This document shows, one piece after another, positions 35,075-43,896 of a stretch of DNA of 64,000 bases. Under the pieces are notes generated by a model. It searched no databases and had not been told where the DNA came from. It was given only the letters and a program-made list of their open reading frames with translations. A program made the position numbers and the translations under genes. The stretch is from Desulfobulbaceae bacterium. Lineage in GTDB: Bacteria > Desulfobacterota > Desulfobulbia > Desulfobulbales > Desulfurivibrionaceae. The stretch spans positions 51,342 to 115,341 of the forward strand of contig SJBG01000006.1 of NCBI GenBank assembly GCA_004332195.1, written 5' to 3'. Each line of letters starts with the position of its first letter. Within the stretch, counting starts at the first letter, position 1.

Positions 35075-37519
35075 TTACTTAATTCCCAACTCTTTTTCCC
35101 TGGCCGCCACGTTCAACCTGGTCTTGATTATCGTATCAGAGATCAGGCTCATTGAATCAATTCCACTTTCCACCAGAAAGGTGACAAATTCAGGAAAGTC
35201 ACTGGGGGCCTGACCGCAAATGCCGATCTTACGACCTCGACGCTTGGCGGTATCGATCACCATTTTGATCATGGTCTTGACCGCCGAGTCACGCTCATCA
35301 TAGATATGGGCCACCAAGTCGGAATCGCGATCCAGACCCAGTGTAAGCTGGGTAAGGTCGTTTGAGCCAATCGAGAATCCATCAAAAATATCGGCAAAAG
35401 CATCGGCGGCGATAACATTTGAGGGGATCTCACACATCACATAAATCTCAAGCCCGTTTTCCCCCTGGACTAAGCCAAATTCCCGCAGCACCTCGATTAC
35501 TTTGCGGCCCTCCTCCGGGGTCCGACAAAAGGGAACCATCAGTTTGATGTTGTTTAACCCCATCTCATCGCGGGCCTTGAGCAGGGCTTTACATTCCAGC
35601 TCAAAGGCCGGCTTGTATTTGGGGTCATAGTAGCGGGAAGCCCCCCGCCAGCCGATCATCGGGTTGGATTCCACCGGCTCATAGAGCCGGCCGCCCACCA
35701 GATTGGCGTACTCGTTGCTCTTAAAATCAGAGAGTCGGACAATAACATCCTTGGGGTAAAAACCGGCCCCGATTCGACCCACGCCTTCGGCCAGCTTGTC
35801 GATGAAAAACTGTTTTTTGTCGTCGGGGTAGGCTGAAGTTCGCTTTTCAATTTCCCCGACGATGGCCGCCACCTCGGGATCGGATCTGCTCTGCTGTTTG
35901 AGCTCGTTAAAGTAACAAAGGGCCATAGGATGAATACCAATGTGGGAGTTAATGATAAACTCCTCACGGGCCAGACCCACCCCATCGTTGGGGAGCTGAC
36001 CTTCGGAGAAGGCTTTTTCGGGAATGCTGACGTTCATCATGATTTTGGTCCGGGTCGAAGGAATCGTCTCAAGATTGATCCGCTCCACTTCGTATTTGAG
36101 CATTCCCTCATAGATATTGCCAACCTCACCCTCAGCACAGGAAACCGTGATATCCCGACCATTAGGAATCAACTCGCTGCCATGGCCGGTGCCGATTACA
36201 CAAGGAATTCCCAGCTCGCGGGAGATAATAGCGGCGTGACAGGTCCGGCCCCCACGGTTAGTGACAATGGCGGCGGCGATCTTCATAATTGGTTCCCAGT
36301 CGGGATCGGTCATATCGGTAACCAGAACCTCGCCCTTCTTGAAATCGTGGATGTCGGCCACCTTCTGAATGACCGCGGCCTGGCCCTGACCAATCTTGGC
36401 CCCCACGGCCTGACCGACAGCCAGCGTCTTACCCCTTTCCTGTAAGACAAAGGTTGCGATTTCCTTCTTGTTGGTTTGGGAGTGAACAGTTTCCGGCCGG
36501 GCCTGGACAATAAGGAGTTCACCGGTGCCCACCTTCTCTCCATCGCCGTCTTTAGCCCATTCAATATCCATGGCCTTACCGTAATGATCTTCGATGATAC
36601 AGGTCCAACGGGACAGAGTAAGAATCTCTTCATCGTTTAAAACATAGCGGCCCCGCTCCTCCGGAGTGGTATCAACGTTCTTGACCGGCTCTTTGGCCCC
36701 GGGATCAGTATTGTAGATCATCTTGATTTCTTTGCTGCCCAAACGCTTACCAACAATGGGGCGCTTGCCCTCCTTCAAGGTAGGCTTAAAAACGTAGTAC
36801 TCGTCGGGATTAACCGCTCCCTGAGCTACGTTTTCCCCCAGACCCCAGGCGCCGGAGAGGAAAACCGCATCCTTAAAGCCACTATCGGTATCGATAGAAA
36901 AAATAACTCCGGCGGAGGCGGAGTCGCTGCGCACCATTTTCTGAACCGCGATAGAGAGATGAGCATCGAACTGGCCAAAACCTTTGTCGTGGCGATAGGA
37001 AATAGCCCGGTCGGTGAACAGCGAGGCGAAACATTTTTTACAGGCGGCGATCAGAGCCTCGGGGCCGCTGATATTGAGGTAAGTCTCCTGCTGACCGGCA
37101 AATGAGGCATTGGGCAGGTCTTCGGCGGTAGCCGAAGACCGGACGGCCACCGCCGCATTAGGCCCGTAATCCTGTTCCATTTTACGATAGGCCCCAACGA
37201 TGGCCTCATACAGATCTGGGGGAAATTCGGCGTTTCTGATAATCTCGCGGGCCTTTTTGCCCCGCTCCTGGAGATTACGCAAGTTGTGGGTGTCAAGACC
37301 AGCCAAAGCCTCTTTGATGGACTCCTCAATCCCGGCGGTCTTGAGTAAGTGACGATAGGCGTAGGAGGTGATGGCAAAACCATTGGGCACACTGACCCCT
37401 TTGGGCATCAGCTTCTGGTACATCTCGCCCAATGAGGCGTTTTTGCCACCAACCAGCGGCACGTCTTCAATTGAGATGTCGTCGAACCACAAAATCAACG
37501 TCTGGTCATGCTTTCCCAT
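35075..37519 (-). CDS. ppsA: Phosphoenolpyruvate synthase
   Basis: The enzyme converts pyruvate and ATP to PEP, AMP and phosphate for gluconeogenesis, which matters in anaerobes assimilating acetyl units. The 814-residue product has the N-terminal ATP-binding domain (VGGKNASLGEMY, AVRSSATAEDLPNASFAGQQ), the swivelling domain with the phospho-accepting His in NRGGRTCHAAIISRELGIP, and the C-terminal PEP-binding TIM barrel (GVGLAREEFI, FCRTPEEGRKVIEVL, SIGSNDLTQLTLGLDRDSD). Length and order match PEP synthase rather than pyruvate phosphate dikinase. It stands alone, between a convergent tol operon and a MITE copy. Confidence 0.95.
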   Translation of the reverse strand: MGKHDQTLILWFDDISIEDVPLVGGKNASLGEMYQKLMPKGVSVPNGFAITSYAYRHLLKTAGIEESIKEALAGLDTHNLRNLQERGKKAREIIRNAEFPPDLYEAIVGAYRKMEQDYGPNAAVAVRSSATAEDLPNASFAGQQETYLNISGPEALIAACKKCFASLFTDRAISYRHDKGFGQFDAHLSIAVQKMVRSDSASAGVIFSIDTDSGFKDAVFLSGAWGLGENVAQGAVNPDEYYVFKPTLKEGKRPIVGKRLGSKEIKMIYNTDPGAKEPVKNVDTTPEERGRYVLNDEEILTLSRWTCIIEDHYGKAMDIEWAKDGDGEKVGTGELLIVQARPETVHSQTNKKEIATFVLQERGKTLAVGQAVGAKIGQGQAAVIQKVADIHDFKKGEVLVTDMTDPDWEPIMKIAAAIVTNRGGRTCHAAIISRELGIPCVIGTGHGSELIPNGRDITVSCAEGEVGNIYEGMLKYEVERINLETIPSTRTKIMMNVSIPEKAFSEGQLPNDGVGLAREEFIINSHIGIHPMALCYFNELKQQSRSDPEVAAIVGEIEKRTSAYPDDKKQFFIDKLAEGVGRIGAGFYPKDVIVRLSDFKSNEYANLVGGRLYEPVESNPMIGWRGASRYYDPKYKPAFELECKALLKARDEMGLNNIKLMVPFCRTPEEGRKVIEVLREFGLVQGENGLEIYVMCEIPSNVIAADAFADIFDGFSIGSNDLTQLTLGLDRDSDLVAHIYDERDSAVKTMIKMVIDTAKRRGRKIGICGQAPSDFPEFVTFLVESGIDSMSLISDTIIKTRLNVAAREKELGIK

Positions 37520-37857
37520 TTATTGTTCCTCATTTTTTTGGTTAATTGGCATCTAAACGGAAACCCGGTAAATGGAGACTGTGACTTCTACCTTGGCGGC
37601 ATTCTCGTAAATGAGGACCGCAATCTTTTACCTTGCAGGCATTCCAGATGGAGAATTCACCGGAGCGGCCAAAGCCCGGGAAGAGAACAACGCAAAAGGT
37701 CACTGTTCCCAATTGCCCCCGGATCGACGCATTATCTTTCAATTATAGCTAATCTTCAGGATGGGGTCAATCGGATAAGTCGCGCCAGCCAAATATCTTG
37801 CCAAAAAAAGCAAAGAAAACTGGAGTTTCCTGCCGATCACGGCTAGAATCGTCATAA

Positions 37858-38000
37858 GGCTACCTTAGAAAAATTAGCTATTTTGTTCGAAGTTCAAGGC
37901 CTGCGAAAAAAATTACCGCAGGAATATGGTTGATATTCCGAAGATAATTTTTTGAGCATAACGCGGAAATCGGGCGAAAGAGCAATTTTTCAAGGTGGCC
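37858..38000 (-). repeat. MITE-like element, copy G (143 bp)
   Basis: Short-type copy in reverse orientation: the end GGCTACCTTAGAAAAATTAG has one base inserted, and the other end is an intact TTTTTCAAGGTGGCC. The flanks (ATAA and TTTA) no longer match. It lies between ppsA and the phosphoglucomutase gene. Confidence 0.83.
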
Positions 38001-38070
38001 TTTAGGCAACGATCAACAACAGCGAGAAGCCAACAAAAAATTGCGCCAAATTTAATAGCCGGTGAAGTCC

Positions 38071-39840
38071 ATGAATCAAGCAAAAAATCCGGAAAATTCA
38101 CACTATCAAAGCCCTGAGCAATTATTTGCTCAGTTCATTAAACCCGGTGATCATGCGGCCAGTGATTATTTCGGCCTGGTGCGCGGTCTTCTGGCCCAGC
38201 GTCGCCAAATGACCGATGACGGCAGCCGGACCCTCTGGCAGGAGGCCATCGACCAGGCTTACGCCTTACTCTACGATGAAATAAGCACCGGCCAGGCCCC
38301 ACCGACAAACCCGGTACGTTTCGGCACCTCCGGTTGGCGTGGCATTTTGGGCAAGGATATCCATGTCCAGTCGGTTCGGCAGGTCACCCTGGCCATTATC
38401 AACATTTATCAACAGGCGGCCAAGGAGCCGGAGTTGGCAATGGCCCTTGGGGTCGCGGACATCGCTGAGGCCCGCCGACGGGGGGTAGTGCTGGGTCATG
38501 ACAACCGTTTCGGGGCTGAGCTGTTGGCCCGCTCCGTTGCCGATCTGCTGGCCGGCCGGGGATTTGTCGTTCATTTTGCCGGAGAAACCACCACCGGAGT
38601 CATCTCGGCGGCAGTGCTGATTACCAAGGCGGCTTTCTCGATCAATCTCACGCCCAGCCATAATCCCCTTGAATATGGCGGATTTAAATACAATGCCGCC
38701 GACGCCGGTCCGGCGGCAGCCATTATCACCAACCGCATCACCACTGAAGCGGCCAAAATCGTCGCCAACCCCCAAATCTTCATGGTCCCCTATCACACCG
38801 ACAAGCCCGCCTCTCACCTGATCAAACCTTTGGATTCCCTGGCCTGTTGGCAGCAACTGGTGCGAAACAACCGGCAGCGCCACGGTCTGGATTACGATGC
38901 CATCATCGCCGAGCTGAAAAGTCGCAACGACTACGTCCTGGCCCTGGACTGTATCCACGGTGCCAGCAGGATTCACCTTGATGCGCTTTTGCCGGGCATC
39001 CCGGCCCGGCGATTCCTGCGCTTCCGTGATTACCACGATCCAACCTTCGACGGCATCGCCCCGGAGCCTTCCTCGGTCAATATGCGGGTAATCCAGGCTG
39101 CCCTGCGAAAAAGACCGGAACCGCTAAAGCTTGGCGCTATCATTGATCCCGATGGCGACCGTATTCGTTTCAGCGATGGGATCAACGAATACGACATGAA
39201 CATGTTCGGGGCCATGTGCTATCACTATCTCCACGAATATAAGGGCAAAAAAGGGCCGGTGGCCAAAACCGTGGCCACCAGTAACTTCGCCAACAGCATC
39301 GCCGCAGGGCTGGGGGAGGAGGTTTTTGAGCCGCGGGTGGGCTTCAAGGAATTCAAGCCGGTAATTGGCAAGGCCCTGGTAGTGTTTGAGGAATCCGACG
39401 GCATTTCGGTGATCGGCCATACCCCGGAAAAAGATGCCTATATCGGCCTGTTGCTGGCTTTAGACATTATGCTGCGCCTACCCGGCGGTTTAGCCGCTTA
39501 TCTGGCCGAAATCCGCTCTCGTTTTGGTGCTTTTTTTCCGGGAAGTGGCGGGGTTGAAGTCAGCAAGCAGGGAGCTGAGCTCGAGTCCGCCCTGGGCGGA
39601 CTCGAGCATTATCGAGTGGGAACAAGCCTGATCGCCGGTGGCCGATCTCGAGAGATCAAGGAGGTAATCACCATTGATGGTCGCAAAATGATTTTTACCG
39701 ATGACAGTTGGCTACTGATCCGCCCATCGGGCACCGAACCTAAGATGCGGTTTTATGTGGAAACGCGAACGGAGGCAGACAAAGATGTTTTACTGACTGC
39801 CGCCACCGAGATGTTGCGGAAAATCGGCTTGGTCGGGTAA
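38071..39840 (+). CDS. Phosphoglucomutase (alpha-D-phosphohexomutase family)
   Basis: This roughly 589-residue mutase interconverts glucose 1- and 6-phosphate. The phosphoserine lies in NLTPSHNPLEYGGFKYN near residue 196, the metal-binding loop is DPDGDRIR, the sugar-specificity loop region is FEESDGISVIGH, and the phosphate-binding loop is IRPSGTEPKMRFYVE. The N-terminal RFGTSGWRGILG is also typical. The variant FKYNAADAGPAAA and overall length point to the bacterial PgcA/Pgm-like branch. ATG at 38071 is used; a GTG three codons earlier is possible. It is distinct from the mutase at 19060. Confidence 0.92.
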   Translation: MNQAKNPENSHYQSPEQLFAQFIKPGDHAASDYFGLVRGLLAQRRQMTDDGSRTLWQEAIDQAYALLYDEISTGQAPPTNPVRFGTSGWRGILGKDIHVQSVRQVTLAIINIYQQAAKEPELAMALGVADIAEARRRGVVLGHDNRFGAELLARSVADLLAGRGFVVHFAGETTTGVISAAVLITKAAFSINLTPSHNPLEYGGFKYNAADAGPAAAIITNRITTEAAKIVANPQIFMVPYHTDKPASHLIKPLDSLACWQQLVRNNRQRHGLDYDAIIAELKSRNDYVLALDCIHGASRIHLDALLPGIPARRFLRFRDYHDPTFDGIAPEPSSVNMRVIQAALRKRPEPLKLGAIIDPDGDRIRFSDGINEYDMNMFGAMCYHYLHEYKGKKGPVAKTVATSNFANSIAAGLGEEVFEPRVGFKEFKPVIGKALVVFEESDGISVIGHTPEKDAYIGLLLALDIMLRLPGGLAAYLAEIRSRFGAFFPGSGGVEVSKQGAELESALGGLEHYRVGTSLIAGGRSREIKEVITIDGRKMIFTDDSWLLIRPSGTEPKMRFYVETRTEADKDVLLTAATEMLRKIGLVG

Positions 39841-39960
39841 GCATCGGGACAATTTTCACAAGCGGGGAAAAATCCAGGGGGAAAATTCCAGGGGAAAATT
39901 TCCATCAGAAAAAAACCCGCAACCAATCAAAACCGAGGTCTTGTCTTAACGTCTGGAAGC

Positions 39961-40872
39961 TTAAGCAAATTGAAACAGAGTCAGGCTGACGGCCATAACC
40001 AGCATGCCCAGCAGCAAGCCAATGATTGGGGTGTGCGCAGCGCCGTACAGGCGGGCGGCGGGGATGAGCTCGTCAAAAGAAATATAGACCATGATCCCGG
40101 CAATTAGGGAAAAAATCATCCCCAAAGACTCTTCGCCAAGCAAAGGAAATAGCAGCATAAACCCCACTACCGCCCCCAAAGGCTCAGCGAGACCGGAAAG
40201 CAATGAGTACCAGAAGCCTTTTTTGCGACTACCGCTCCCGTGATAAATGGGCAAGGCTACCGCGACGCCTTCAGGGATATTATGGATGGCGATGGCGATG
40301 GCGATGGCTGTCGCCAAGGCCGGATCAAACAAGGCCCCACTGAAGGTCGCAAACCCCTCAGGGAAGTTGTGAGCGGCCACGGCCAGCGCGGTGAAAATGC
40401 CGGATCTGGTGAGCGCGATCGAGTGTTGGGTGGACGGGTTGGATGGAGTGGATGGAGTGGATGAAGTGGACTGGGTGGGCAAGGCGGACCGGGTGAACGA
40501 GGTGAGCAGGGGCGAACCATCGGAATTTATGAATTCCGATGGTTTTTTCAACTCGTGGGGATTGATGTCCTTGGGTATTAGCAGGTCAATCAGGGCGGTG
40601 ACGGCAATACCCACGAAAAAACCGGTGGTGGCCAGGGCATAGCCCCACTGCTCACCATAACTCAAGGCAAATGCAGTTATGGCTTTGGGCAACAACTCAA
40701 CAAAGGAGATGTAAATCATTACCCCGGCTGAAAAGCTCAGGCCGAGGGAAAGCCCCACCGTATTGCGAGGCCGAATGAACATAGCCAAGGCCCCGCCGAT
40801 GGCGGTGGAAAGTCCGGCCAGCAGGGTCAGAGAAAAGGCAAACAATATAACGGAAAACTCAAAACCGCCCAT
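39961..40872 (-). CDS. ZIP-family metal transporter (ZupT-like)
   Basis: This inner-membrane divalent-metal (probably zinc) importer of about 303 residues has eight predicted spans. The metal-binding helices carry AVAAHNFPEGFATF and AIAIHNIPEGVAVALP, the ZIP signature. The cytoplasmic loop between spans 3 and 4 holds a Thr/Ser/Pro repeat (STPSTPSNPST) encoded by 9-bp units at 40432-40476. The start is placed at the ATG at 40870-40872 (MGGFEFSVILFAF), with AGAGG upstream; an in-frame start 18 codons earlier would add a hydrophilic leader. It is followed closely by the FKBP gene in the same direction. Confidence 0.9.
   Translation of the reverse strand: MGGFEFSVILFAFSLTLLAGLSTAIGGALAMFIRPRNTVGLSLGLSFSAGVMIYISFVELLPKAITAFALSYGEQWGYALATTGFFVGIAVTALIDLLIPKDINPHELKKPSEFINSDGSPLLTSFTRSALPTQSTSSTPSTPSNPSTQHSIALTRSGIFTALAVAAHNFPEGFATFSGALFDPALATAIAIAIAIHNIPEGVAVALPIYHGSGSRKKGFWYSLLSGLAEPLGAVVGFMLLFPLLGEESLGMIFSLIAGIMVYISFDELIPAARLYGAAHTPIIGLLLGMLVMAVSLTLFQFA
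40432..40476 (+). repeat. 9-bp tandem repeats inside the ZIP transporter loop
   Basis: Units of the form GGATGGAGT occur about five times in register (two exact, the others with one to three changes). On the minus strand they encode Thr/Ser/Pro triplets in a cytoplasmic loop. Confidence 0.85.
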
Positions 40873-40926
40873 TTGCCTCTCTTCGCCTACTGGCCCCTGG
40901 CCGGCAACCCCGAGATTACCGCTCAA

Positions 40927-41649
40927 TTAATTTGAAGGATTTACCTCAAGCAACTCGATCATAAACACCAGCGCCGAGTTGGGACCGATCACCGGCGGCA
41001 CTCCCCGCTCGCCGTAAGCCAGTGCGGCGGGGAGGAAGATATCCCATTTATCTCCGACCCTCATTAACTGCAAGGCCTCAGTCCAACCGGGGATCACGGC
41101 GTTGACCGGAAAAACCGCGGGCTGGCCTCGCTTGAACGAACTGTCGAAAACCGTGCCGTCAAGCAACCGCCCCTCGTAATGTACGGAAACTACATCATTT
41201 TCACCAGGACTTGCCCCATCGCCAACCACCTCGACCCGATACTGCAAACCGCTGGCCAGTTCCACAACATCATCCCTCTTGGCATTTTCAGCCAGAAATT
41301 CCAACCCCGCCGCTAAGTTCTCGGCGCCAAGTTCACTCATCAAGGCCTCATGCTTATTAAGCATTTCTTCCTGAAAAGCCGCGATGGCCTCATTCATCTG
41401 TTCGTCGGTCAACAACGGTTCAGCTTGATTGATCGCATCTTTGATTCCCCGGGCCAGGAGCTTGGCGTCGATATCCATACCCTGAGCCATCAAGTCGGCG
41501 CCGATGCTCAACCCGATAGTGTAACTGGCCTTGTCTCTGACACTTTGCAATTCCGGGCGGCTGTCGCTACCGGGGCTACCGCAACCGGTCAACAACAAGA
41601 CCATACTCAACCCCATGACCCCAAAAACGCTGAAAACATTTTTTTTCAT
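40927..41649 (-). CDS. FKBP-type peptidyl-prolyl isomerase, lipoprotein (FkpA/Mip-like)
   Basis: This 240-residue envelope foldase has a lipoprotein signal peptide with lipobox LLTGC (Cys23), an N-terminal dimerisation region (SYTIGLSIGADLMAQGMDID) and a C-terminal FKBP domain (VSVHYEGRLLDGTVFDSS, VIPGWTEALQLMRVGDKW, YGERGVPPVIGPNSALVF). It is predicted to be anchored in the envelope and to speed proline isomerisation in exported proteins. The ATG at 41647-41649 gives the signal MKKNVFSVFG. It lies upstream of the ZIP gene in the same direction, 54 bases from the chosen ZIP start. Confidence 0.93.
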   Translation of the reverse strand: MKKNVFSVFGVMGLSMVLLLTGCGSPGSDSRPELQSVRDKASYTIGLSIGADLMAQGMDIDAKLLARGIKDAINQAEPLLTDEQMNEAIAAFQEEMLNKHEALMSELGAENLAAGLEFLAENAKRDDVVELASGLQYRVEVVGDGASPGENDVVSVHYEGRLLDGTVFDSSFKRGQPAVFPVNAVIPGWTEALQLMRVGDKWDIFLPAALAYGERGVPPVIGPNSALVFMIELLEVNPSN

Positions 41650-41832
41650 TATCTTATGTCATCTCATATCTAAATTATAAGAGCAGTTACAACAAAGAAA
41701 TTTTGGCGAACCTGAACCGGCTACAACGGGCATGCACCACCCCGCCCGATAAAATGGACAAAAACGGACAAAAGTGGACAAAATACACAAAAAAACGGCT
41801 TGTTTCGTAAGCCGTAAACCAGTTGATATTAC

Positions 41833-41909
41833 TGGTCGGGACGAGAGGATTTGAACCTCCGACCCCATGCTCCCGAAGCATGTGCTCTACCAGGCTGAGC
41901 CACGTCCCG
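41833..41909 (-). tRNA. tRNA-Pro, anticodon CGG
   Basis: The minus strand folds as a cloverleaf: acceptor CGGGACG paired with CGTCCCG at its end, D arm with GCTCAGCCTGGTAGAGC, anticodon loop TTCGGGA (CGG, reading CCG), T loop TTCAAAT, and encoded CCA. The 5' end at 41909 and discriminator A are typical of bacterial tRNA-Pro. Confidence 0.96.
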
Positions 41910-41995
41910 TCATAAACGTAAATACCCCGGAAACGCAAATACCCCGAACCCGAGAAAAAGCGGTCCCACCCCACCCAACTGGGACGTCGAACGTG

Positions 41996-42268
41996 TTACT
42001 TTACCGCATCAGTAAGCTTGCTGCCGGGCTTGAAGCGAGCAATATTGCGGGCCTTGATGGTAATCGGCTTGCCGGTCTGGGGGTTGCGACCCTGACGAGC
42101 GGCTCTGTTGGCAACGGAGAAGGTCCCGAAACCAACCAGGGTAACCTTATCGCCTTTTTTCATCGCGGCGGTAATCGCGCTCAATGCCTCGGAAAGAGCT
42201 TTCTCAGCCGATACCTTGCTGATCTCGGCCGCATTTGCCATCTGTTCAACCAACTCGCTTTTATTCAT
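41996..42268 (-). CDS. hup: DNA-binding protein HU
   Basis: This 90-residue histone-like protein bends and compacts DNA. It begins MNKSELVEQMANAAEISK, has the beta-arm sequence VGFGTFSVANRAARQGRNPQTGKPI and ends in FKPGSKLTDAVK, all standard for HU. A promoter candidate and a stem-loop lie in the upstream region (42326-42371). The ribosome-binding sequence GAGGAAGGA lies a few bases before the ATG at 42266-42268. Confidence 0.96.
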   Translation of the reverse strand: MNKSELVEQMANAAEISKVSAEKALSEALSAITAAMKKGDKVTLVGFGTFSVANRAARQGRNPQTGKPITIKARNIARFKPGSKLTDAVK

Positions 42269-42325
42269 TCCTTCCTCCTCATCCTGGTTGTTTGGTTACT
42301 TTCCCTGCAATTCACATCCCGCAGG

Positions 42326-42371
42326 AACCCTTCGCTCCCAAGGGTTTAATAGTCTCATCATTGCTTGTCAA
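42326..42371 (-). promoter_or_regulatory. Candidate HU promoter with overlapping stem-loop
   Basis: On the minus strand TTGACA (42366-42371) is followed after 16 bases by TTAAAC (42344-42349). A 7-bp stem, AACCCTT/AAGGGTT with a 7-base loop (42326-42346), begins at the -10 region and would sit at the start of the transcript. Confidence 0.45.
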
Positions 42372-42391
42372 TAAAAAAATCTCGCTACAAT

Positions 42392-42574
42392 TTAGTGATC
42401 CCTACCAGTTTTTTTGTCCAGCGCCGGCAAACCCCCGATTTTGTAGTCGTGGATCAACCGGGCCGATTTTTCGATGGTGGCGTTGACATTGATCGTGATG
42501 ATATTGCGGACCATAACCTCGTGGACATAAATGTCTCGTTCAAGAGACGGGAAGGTGTAATGGGTGGCTGTCAA
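42392..42574 (-). pseudogene. CBS-domain fragment
   Basis: This 60-codon frame reads VHEVMVRNIITINVNATIEK followed by ARLIHDYKIGGLPALDKKTG and then stops. This matches the first half of a CBS domain (xxMxxxVxTVxxxxTxxxAxxLMxxxxIGGLPVVD) but lacks the rest and any partner domain. The only start is TTG at 42572-42574 and no ribosome-binding site is evident. It is probably a gene remnant; a very short stand-alone protein cannot be excluded. Confidence 0.5.
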
Positions 42575-42745
42575 CTAACACTGAGAATATAGAAAACTCT
42601 TTTCATCTCACCAGTTTTCTTTTAACATGGCGGGCCTGATCAGTCATTATGAGACTTGAATCATTAAACCCGTAACATTCCAGGTCCCGGTCTCCTGTTG
42701 ATATCCCGCGGTCCGACTCGAACAGCAAGGCTTTTAGTGACCAAT

Positions 42746-43846
42746 ATGCCGCAGACTACAAGCGACCATCGCAATGACCAACTCATGACTCAATTCCGTC
42801 AACAAATCGACGCCGTTGACGATCAGTTGCTCTCTCTGCTGCACCAACGCATTCATCTGGCCCAGGCAATAGGTAAAGCAAAGTCAGACAAAAATAAAGA
42901 TAAATGGGACCCCAGGCGAGAACGAGAAATTGTTCAGCGCTTGCTCAAGAAAAACAACGGTGATTTTCCGGAGCCGGCCCTCCGGGCTATCTTATACGAA
43001 ATAATCGCCACTTGCCGACTTTCGCAAAAAGAAATTGAAATCGCCTATCTAGGGCCGGAGGCCACCTTTTCCCACTTAGCCGGAATCAGGTTTTTCGGCA
43101 GCGCCGCTGCTTTTCGACCCATGGAAACCATTGAAGACATTTTTATCGAGGTGGAACAAGGCCGGGTTAATTACGGCATAGTGCCGGTGGAAAACTCCAT
43201 TGAAGGAGCGGTAACCTCCACTTTGGACGCCTTCACTAAATCTCGGGTCAAAATCTGTGGCGAATTCAACCTGGCCATCAGCCACAATCTGGTCAACCTG
43301 AGCGGTCGGTTATCAGACATCAGGCGGGTGGTTTCCCACCCACAGCCTCTGGCCCAATGCCGCCAGTGGTTACAAAGAAACCTGCCGGACATTCCCCGGC
43401 AAAGCGTGAATAGCACCGGGATCGGGGCCGCAATGGCGGCCAAGACTCCCGAGATCGCAGCCATTGCCAGTGCTCTAGCCACCAAAACCTATCAGCTTCA
43501 GGTGGTAGTCAAGGGCATTGAAGACCATCGCGGCAACACTACCAGGTTTCTTGTGATCGGCAAAGAATCACCCAAAGCCAGTGGCGACGACAAGACTTCC
43601 CTGCTGACGACCCTGCTGGATCGCCCGGGGGCCTTACATGAGGCCCTGAGCACTCTGGCCCGTCACTCCATCAATCTGACCCGGATCGAATCACGACCGA
43701 TCAAAGACGAACCAGGTCGTTATCGGTTCTTTATCGATATGCTTGGCCATATAGATGAGTTGGAAATCCGGGAAGGTTGCGCCAAACTGCAAGATATCTG
43801 CTCCCACTACGAATGGCTGGGATCTTACCCCCGGACCAGTGATTAG
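42746..43846 (+). CDS. pheA: Chorismate mutase / prephenate dehydratase (P-protein)
   Basis: This bifunctional enzyme of phenylalanine synthesis converts chorismate to prephenate and then to phenylpyruvate. The 366-residue product has an AroQ chorismate mutase domain (about residues 12-95), the prephenate dehydratase domain (AYLGPEATFSHLAG, GIVPVENSIEGAVTSTLDAF, GNTTRFLVIGKE) and a C-terminal ACT domain with DRPGALHEALSTLARHSINLTRIESRP, where phenylalanine exerts feedback. ATG at 42746 or the later one at 42785 are both possible; neither has a strong ribosome-binding site. Earlier in-frame starts add a run of unlikely residues. Confidence 0.94.
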   Translation: MPQTTSDHRNDQLMTQFRQQIDAVDDQLLSLLHQRIHLAQAIGKAKSDKNKDKWDPRREREIVQRLLKKNNGDFPEPALRAILYEIIATCRLSQKEIEIAYLGPEATFSHLAGIRFFGSAAAFRPMETIEDIFIEVEQGRVNYGIVPVENSIEGAVTSTLDAFTKSRVKICGEFNLAISHNLVNLSGRLSDIRRVVSHPQPLAQCRQWLQRNLPDIPRQSVNSTGIGAAMAAKTPEIAAIASALATKTYQLQVVVKGIEDHRGNTTRFLVIGKESPKASGDDKTSLLTTLLDRPGALHEALSTLARHSINLTRIESRPIKDEPGRYRFFIDMLGHIDELEIREGCAKLQDICSHYEWLGSYPRTSD

Positions 43847-43855
43847 CTGAATTTA

Positions 43856-43866
43856 GGCCACCTTGA
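43856..43866 (+). repeat. Possible MITE terminal remnant (copy H)
   Basis: GGCCACCTTGA matches the MITE terminus exactly but the similarity ends there (next bases TACACTACT). It lies between pheA and tsaD. A chance match of 11 bases is possible. Confidence 0.3.
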
Positions 43867-43896
43867 TACACTACTACAAATGGGTTTTCGCCGATC

